Under the pieces are notes generated by a model, which was not told the DNA's origin, searched no databases, and saw nothing but the letters and a program-made list of their open reading frames with translations. This document shows, one piece after another, positions 33,545 to 33,853 of a DNA stretch of 33,853 nucleotides. The position numbers were made by a program, and so were the translations under genes. The stretch's first letter is position 1. Each line of letters begins with the position of its first letter. The stretch comes from Gammaproteobacteria bacterium (lineage in GTDB: Bacteria; Pseudomonadota; Gammaproteobacteria; Pseudomonadales; Azotimanducaceae), in NCBI GenBank assembly GCA_026709365.1, contig JAPOTD010000083.1, positions 1-33,853 of the forward strand, written 5' to 3'.

Positions 33545-33853
33545 ATGATTGCCCTGTTTCTGAAACGCTGCGCAAAGTGCGCCATCGCGTCGGCCCTTGC
33601 CGCTTCAGCCTTGGGCTGCGCGGGCGCCAAGGTGGCGGTGCCCACGGCCTTTCCGGTGCCGCAGGTAATGAAGGTGTCGCTGCCGGTCGGCCTCTACCTG
33701 GATGAAGCGCTGCTGTCATACGTCCACCGGGAGTCCCTGGAGGGCCAAGGCGACTGGGAGATAGAGCTCGGTTCCGCCCAGCGGCCGATGTTCGACAATC
33801 TCTTGAGCGGCCTGTTCATCGGCCACCGCCCCGTGGAGCGGCTTGGGGCGAGC
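33545..33853 (+). CDS. Probable lipoprotein (3' end outside window)
   Basis: 103 codons are visible and the frame is open to the last base. The signal peptide CAIASALAASALGC has a possible lipobox (ALGC, Cys25). The mature start (VAVPTAFPVPQVMKVSLPVG, then LYLDEALLSYV) begins a beta-rich domain. It follows the second VWA gene by 12 bp, so the operon continues past the window. It would put an outer-membrane lipoprotein at the end of the motor gene set. Confidence 0.7.
   Translation, partial: MIALFLKRCAKCAIASALAASALGCAGAKVAVPTAFPVPQVMKVSLPVGLYLDEALLSYVHRESLEGQGDWEIELGSAQRPMFDNLLSGLFIGHRPVERLGAS

Overview
The window comes from a high-GC Gram-negative bacterium. The evidence is lipoproteins with lipoboxes, a C-terminal outer-membrane beta-barrel, a TonB-like C-terminal domain and MotA/TolQ-type channel genes. 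The mix of hydantoinase, CoA-transferase III, Rieske oxygenase, SDR and F420-type luciferase-like genes, together with Calx-beta adhesins, suggests an environmental (possibly marine or host-associated) proteobacterium. No rRNA or tRNA is present, so the taxonomy is inference.

Layout. (1) 1-1592 (+): 3' part of a large surface protein ending in an autotransporter-like barrel. (2) 1795-5560 (+): hyuA-hyuB pair, ATP-dependent hydantoinase/oxoprolinase family, with overlapping ends. (3) 5643-7496: an SDR, a decayed Sel1-repeat fragment and a small coiled-coil membrane protein built from 21-bp tandem repeats. (4) 7594-13332 (-): a Rieske oxygenase and Rieske ferredoxin, an SDR, a ThuA-like protein, a luciferase-like monooxygenase and a glutamate-1-semialdehyde-aminomutase-like aminotransferase. 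This is probably one or two transcripts for oxidation of an unidentified small molecule. (5) 13469-16034: a secreted single Calx-beta protein flanked by repeats, and a two-gene module of a degenerate ImmA/IrrE-like protein with a small partner. (6) 16255-17469 (-): CoA transferase III. (7) 17578-21024 (-): a 1148-residue secreted Spondin_N/Calx-beta/Ig-like repeat protein. (8) 21538-33853 (+): a long run of eleven same-strand genes, with overlapping or closely spaced ends from 25599 onward, that runs off the window.

The most interesting region is the last one. It encodes a TPR protein with a TonB-like C-terminus, a glycine-rich lipoprotein, a glycine-zipper lipoprotein, a single-pass TPR protein, a single-pass protein with four PEGA repeats and a SUMF1-like domain, a small acidic secreted protein, a MotA/TolQ/ExbB-type channel, an actin/HSP70-fold protein, two paralogous VWA proteins and another lipoprotein. 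Both VWA proteins begin with the same SFLDV..CGFGA membrane segment, with an aspartate at its start. This is the layout of the MotB/ExbD/ZorB plug subunit. I infer a proton-driven envelope machine in which the usual peptidoglycan-binding domain is replaced by a periplasmic coiled coil plus VWA domain. It would have an actin-fold protein on the cytoplasmic side and PEGA/SUMF1, TPR and lipoprotein partners reaching to the outer membrane. Its function is unknown. The divergently transcribed Spondin/Calx-beta surface protein shares the 513-bp regulatory region with it and is a candidate client.
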